A DNA stretch of 9,147 bases from Chloroflexota bacterium (lineage in GTDB: Bacteria > Chloroflexota > Limnocylindria > Limnocylindrales > CSP1-4): the NCBI GenBank assembly GCA_029858845.1, contig JAOUEG010000058.1:1-9147 (forward strand), read 5' to 3'. Below the pieces are notes generated by a model that saw nothing but the letters and a program-made list of their open reading frames with translations, did no database searches and was not told where the DNA came from. Made by a program: the position numbers and the translations under genes. Of this stretch, positions 7,166 through 9,147 are shown piece by piece. The number at the start of each line of letters is the position of its first letter. Within the stretch, counting starts at the first letter, position 1.

Positions 7166-7981
7166 TCAGCTGCCTCCCTGCACCTCATCTGCCGGCGGTG
7201 CGCTGATGGACACGCTCTCGTTCCACTTCGAGAACCGGAGTTCGGCGGTGAGCTCGGCCGGTCCACCGGTCGAGATGGATGCCGTGAGGCCGGCCAGGTT
7301 CCTGGTGGGCTTCTCGACCTGGATGACCAGGTCGAGGCTCACATCGCCGAGATCCGGGATCGGGATGGGCAGTCCGCTCGGGAGCGCCAGCCCGGCGTCC
7401 CCGCCGTCGAGCGACGACAACCCCTCCGGGGTCAGCGCGATCGTGACGACGTAGCAGCTCGTGGTCCCGCATTCGACGTCGGCACCCTTCACCGGATCGA
7501 GTCCCGACTGGGTCAGGAAGTCGGTCAGCGATGCCAGCATGCTCTCGGCGTCCGGGCTCGCGGACGGCAGGGCCGCCCCCGCCTCGTCCAGAGGCATCGA
7601 CTGGTAGAGCGGACCCGTGAGCGACGTCTTTGCGTAGGCCGTGCCATCGACCACGATGACCTCGCCACGCAGCCCGAGCACACCCGGCAGGGCGAACGTG
7701 AGCCGGGCGTCGCCACGGGAGATATCCAGGTCGGCACTCGCCGTGGTGTCCGCGAGTTCGAGTGGCGCGCCCGAACCCGAGCCCGTCAGGTCCAGATCGA
7801 TGCTGCCGTCGGCCGTCAGGTCGACATGCACCGAAGTCGCCTCGGCGAGCTGACCGGCGGCAGCCGTGAGGATCTCGGTCGGGTCCGTGAGCTCGGGGGC
7901 CGACTGCCCACCACCGCAGGCCGCGACGAGGATGGACGCCGCAGCAGCGGACGCGAGAACGGACCGGCGAAGGCGCAACAT
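7166..7981 (-). CDS. Lipoprotein, LppX/LprAFG-like
   Basis: 271 residues with a classic lipoprotein signal: basic start (MLRLRR), hydrophobic stretch to residue 21, lipobox VAAC with lipidated C22, then a GGGQSAPE tether. The mature part (about 33-265) alternates short polar and hydrophobic stretches typical of beta strands, with an early helix (DPTEILTAAAGQLAEATSVH, 33-52) followed by strands and the motif VIVVDGTAYAKTSLTGPLYQ (108-127). This layout matches the LppX/LprAFG family, whose half-barrel carries lipids between membrane and envelope in mycobacteria. C171 and C176 could form a disulfide. The protein would sit on the outer face of the cytoplasmic membrane. Start is ATG 7979-7981 with a GGAG ribosome site 7 nt upstream. 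pcrA follows on the same strand. Lipoprotein nature is secure; the family is likely; the cargo is unknown, and a transfer role is inference from mycobacterial relatives. Confidence 0.85.
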   Translation of the reverse strand: MLRLRRSVLASAAAASILVAACGGGQSAPELTDPTEILTAAAGQLAEATSVHVDLTADGSIDLDLTGSGSGAPLELADTTASADLDISRGDARLTFALPGVLGLRGEVIVVDGTAYAKTSLTGPLYQSMPLDEAGAALPSASPDAESMLASLTDFLTQSGLDPVKGADVECGTTSCYVVTIALTPEGLSSLDGGDAGLALPSGLPIPIPDLGDVSLDLVIQVEKPTRNLAGLTASISTGGPAELTAELRFSKWNESVSISAPPADEVQGGS

Positions 7982-7988
7982 GAGCGGA

Positions 7989-7992
7989 CTCC
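7989..7992 (-). promoter_or_regulatory. Shine-Dalgarno site of the lipoprotein gene
   Basis: GGAG on the minus strand lies 7 nt before the ATG at 7979-7981. It is the clearest ribosome binding site in the window and contrasts with the neighbouring genes, which appear to lack one. It implies that this gene has a 5' leader. Confidence 0.6.
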
Positions 7993-8032
7993 ATCGAGGT
8001 ATCGCAGGCAGCGGGTGCGGGCGAGGCGCCGA

Positions 8033-8061
8033 CCTCGGATCGCCTCGTCGGCGTTCCGAGG
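8033..8061. repeat. Near-perfect 29-nt hairpin upstream of the lipoprotein gene
   Basis: CCTCGGA (8033-8039) pairs with TCCGAGG (8055-8061), then after one T/T mismatch CGCC (8041-8044) pairs with GGCG (8050-8053) around a 5-nt loop (TCGTC). This gives 11 paired positions out of 12. It lies 51 nt upstream of the lipoprotein ATG and about 110 nt upstream of the LysE-gene -35 box. It could be the operator of a dimeric regulator, or a 5'-leader structure of the lipoprotein mRNA. No T-run follows on either strand, which argues against a simple terminator. Confidence 0.6.
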
Positions 8062-8172
8062 ATCCGCGCTACCGACCCGCGTTCCCGCCAAGCATGACGG
8101 CAGAAGCGATGGGACGCATGAGCCGATCCGCCCGTCGTCGCGGGACGGTCGCCCCATCATGCCCGCAACGGA

Positions 8173-8201
8173 TTGACGGCTCTCCCGGGGCACCCTACCG
8201 T
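8173..8201 (+). promoter_or_regulatory. Promoter of the LysE-family gene (TTGACG - 17 nt - TACCGT)
   Basis: TTGACG at 8173-8178 matches the -35 consensus at 5 of 6 positions; TACCGT at 8196-8201 fits a TAnnnT -10 box; the spacer is exactly 17 nt. Seven bases after the -10 box comes GTG 8209, where the membrane protein naturally begins. Transcription would start at or next to that GTG, giving a leaderless mRNA. This is the best-formed promoter in the window. Confidence 0.62.
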
Positions 8202-8208
8202 GCCCCGA

Positions 8209-8859
8209 GTGATCGCGGGGTTCGTGACCGGAGCGGTGGCCGGATTCGGCATCGCCATCCCTGTCGGTGCCATCGGGATCCTCATCATCGAGACGGGGCT
8301 GCGACGCGGATTCCGGATGGCAGCGTCTGCCGGCGCGGGAGCTGCCTCGGCCGACGGGCTCTACGCGATGATCGCGGCCGCCTTCGGCACCGCCCTCGCG
8401 GGCACGCTCGCGCCACTGGAAACCCCGCTGCGCGTTCTCGCGGCGGGACTGCTGCTCGCCATCGCGCTGCGCGGCCTGTGGAGCCTGCGCGGCACCCGGA
8501 CGGCTGTGCCCGACAGCGCTGCCGCCATGCCTCCTGACGTCGAGGCCGCCGAGCGCGTGGGCTCGGCACGTCGGACATACGGCGTCTTCCTCGGCATCAC
8601 GCTCCTGAACCCGGTGACGATCACCTACTTCGCAGCCCTCATCATCGGCCTGACCACGACCGGCACAGGGCCTTGGGAGAAGGCCGCATTCGTGGCCGGA
8701 GCCTTCCTGGCGTCGCTCTCCTGGCAGACCCTCCTGGCGGGCGGTGGCGCCTTCCTGCGGCAGCGCCTCTCGCCGCGGTTGCGCATCGCCGTCGTCGTGC
8801 TCGGGAACGGCATCATCCTGCTCTTCGCGGCATCGATCGCGGTCAGCCTCATCGCCTGA
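8209..8859 (+). CDS. LysE/RhtB-family amino-acid exporter
   Basis: A 216-residue inner-membrane protein with about six hydrophobic segments (roughly 3-27, 38-64, 70-91, 125-148, 158-180, 192-215). It carries LysE-superfamily hallmarks: IPVGAIGILII (17-27), GAGAASADGLYAMIAAAFG (42-60), LNPVTITYFAALI (133-145) and ASLSWQTLL (168-176). Relatives export amino acids such as lysine, arginine or homoserine, or other small solutes, driven by the proton gradient; the substrate here is not readable. A cytoplasmic loop rich in Arg, Pro and Ala separates the two halves (about 92-123). The frame also offers TTG 8173 and GTG 8200, but these fall in the -35 and -10 boxes and family members begin right at the first membrane segment, so GTG 8209 is chosen. 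No regulator gene is adjacent. It ends 9 bp from the cyclase pseudogene, which converges on it. Confidence 0.9.
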   Translation: MIAGFVTGAVAGFGIAIPVGAIGILIIETGLRRGFRMAASAGAGAASADGLYAMIAAAFGTALAGTLAPLETPLRVLAAGLLLAIALRGLWSLRGTRTAVPDSAAAMPPDVEAAERVGSARRTYGVFLGITLLNPVTITYFAALIIGLTTTGTGPWEKAAFVAGAFLASLSWQTLLAGGGAFLRQRLSPRLRIAVVVLGNGIILLFAASIAVSLIA

Positions 8860-8868
8860 ACCTGCGTG

Positions 8869-9147
8869 CTACCCGGTGTCGCCGAAGACCTCCAGCACGA
8901 GCACCTCGGTCGGCGTGCTCCTGCCCTTCAGGTCGAGCGATCTGCGCTCGTACCGATCATTCGACAGGCCCGCGCTCGTCGCTGCGCGCAGCTCCCAGAG
9001 GAGCTCGCCCTGGCCGCGACGGACGACAGGCGCGGCCGTATTGACGATGTCTCCCATCGCCGTCAGCTCCGTGTCGTGCCCCTCCCCGACCTAGCCGACG
9101 TACGCCGTGCCGGTCCCGACACCCACGCCGACAGGAACCCACGGACC
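8869..9147 (-). pseudogene. Class III adenylate/guanylate cyclase, C-terminal remnant (nonsense and frameshifts; truncated by window edge)
   Basis: Read from 9147 downward the minus strand encodes GPWVPVGVGVGTGTAYVG, a TAG stop (9091-9093), then VGEGHDTELTAMGDIVNTAA and, near the end, ERRSLDLKGRSTPTEVLVLE. This is the C-terminal half of a class III nucleotide cyclase, which makes cAMP or cGMP. The usual residue at the stop is Ser or Asn (VGSVG), and TCG to TAG is a single change. After NTAA the frame reads PVVRRGQ, but shifting it gives RLSSVAA, the family's expected continuation, after which the original frame resumes at GELL; so a 2-nt and a 1-nt loss compensate each other. The catalytic Arg of the NxxxR pair is lost in the literal reading. 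A 62-residue frame starting at ATG 9055-9057 remains open but would lack most of the catalytic domain. The 5' part lies outside the window. Sequencing error is possible, but all neighbouring frames are intact. Confidence 0.8.

Noticed and set aside
5017..7206. Two long plus-strand frames (378 and 337 residues) opposite pcrA
   Set aside because: Antisense to a complete helicase with all motifs; composition is that of reversed codon bias, and no family is recognisable.
8173..8208. TTG 8173 or GTG 8200 as the LysE start
   Set aside because: They coincide with the -35 and -10 boxes, and the added residues precede the first membrane segment where family members begin.
7866..8537. 223-residue plus-strand frame spanning the lipoprotein promoter region and the LysE gene
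   Set aside because: It is out of phase with the LysE gene, crosses the antisense of the lipoprotein signal peptide, and has no recognisable domain.
1..9147. CRISPR arrays, tRNA or rRNA genes, insertion sequences, toxin-antitoxin or defence modules
   Set aside because: Looked for and not seen: no regularly spaced repeats, no cloverleaf, no transposase or integrase motifs, no nuclease-type accessory genes.

Overview
The window is GC-rich (roughly 70% by eye) and densely coding. It holds seven genes, one of them cut off at the left edge, and a decayed gene cut off at the right edge. Several genes start with GTG, several seem to lack a Shine-Dalgarno sequence, and the cell uses an NAD-dependent ligase, so this is a bacterial chromosome. 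The mix of an LppX/LprAFG-type lipoprotein, a PcrA-type helicase with a C-terminal Tudor-like domain, and a class III nucleotide cyclase remnant suggests a high-GC Chloroflexota (for example a Limnocylindria-like lineage) or an Actinomycetota. This placement is inference. I see no phage, transposon, CRISPR, tRNA or rRNA sequence.

Layout: (1-216, +) C-terminal end of a GNAT acetyltransferase. (217-329) convergent gap with stacked inverted repeats. (330-2507, -) ligA, DNA ligase. (2508-2633) gap with a 12-bp hairpin and a candidate ligA -10 box. (2634-3722, -) FMN-dependent 2-hydroxy-acid oxidase/dehydrogenase. (3723-3751) 29-bp divergent gap. (3752-4363, +) ankyrin-repeat protein. (4364-4455) convergent gap. 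(4456-7134, -) PcrA/UvrD helicase. (7166-7981, -) lipoprotein. (7982-8208) divergent gap with a near-perfect 29-nt hairpin and a LysE-gene promoter. (8209-8859, +) LysE-family exporter. (8869-9147, -) nucleotide cyclase pseudogene.

How the genes relate: pcrA and ligA are DNA replication and repair genes that sit together in many bacteria. Here they are on the same strand but separated by a two-gene divergent cassette (oxidase and ankyrin protein). The rest is housekeeping or accessory content with no obvious shared pathway. No novel multi-gene system is evident. The points most worth a second look are the cyclase pseudogene (nonsense codon plus two compensating frameshifts that remove a catalytic arginine), the recurring TAnnnT box 6-8 nt before start codons that suggests leaderless transcripts, the hairpin before the lipoprotein gene, and the oxidase-ankyrin divergent pair.
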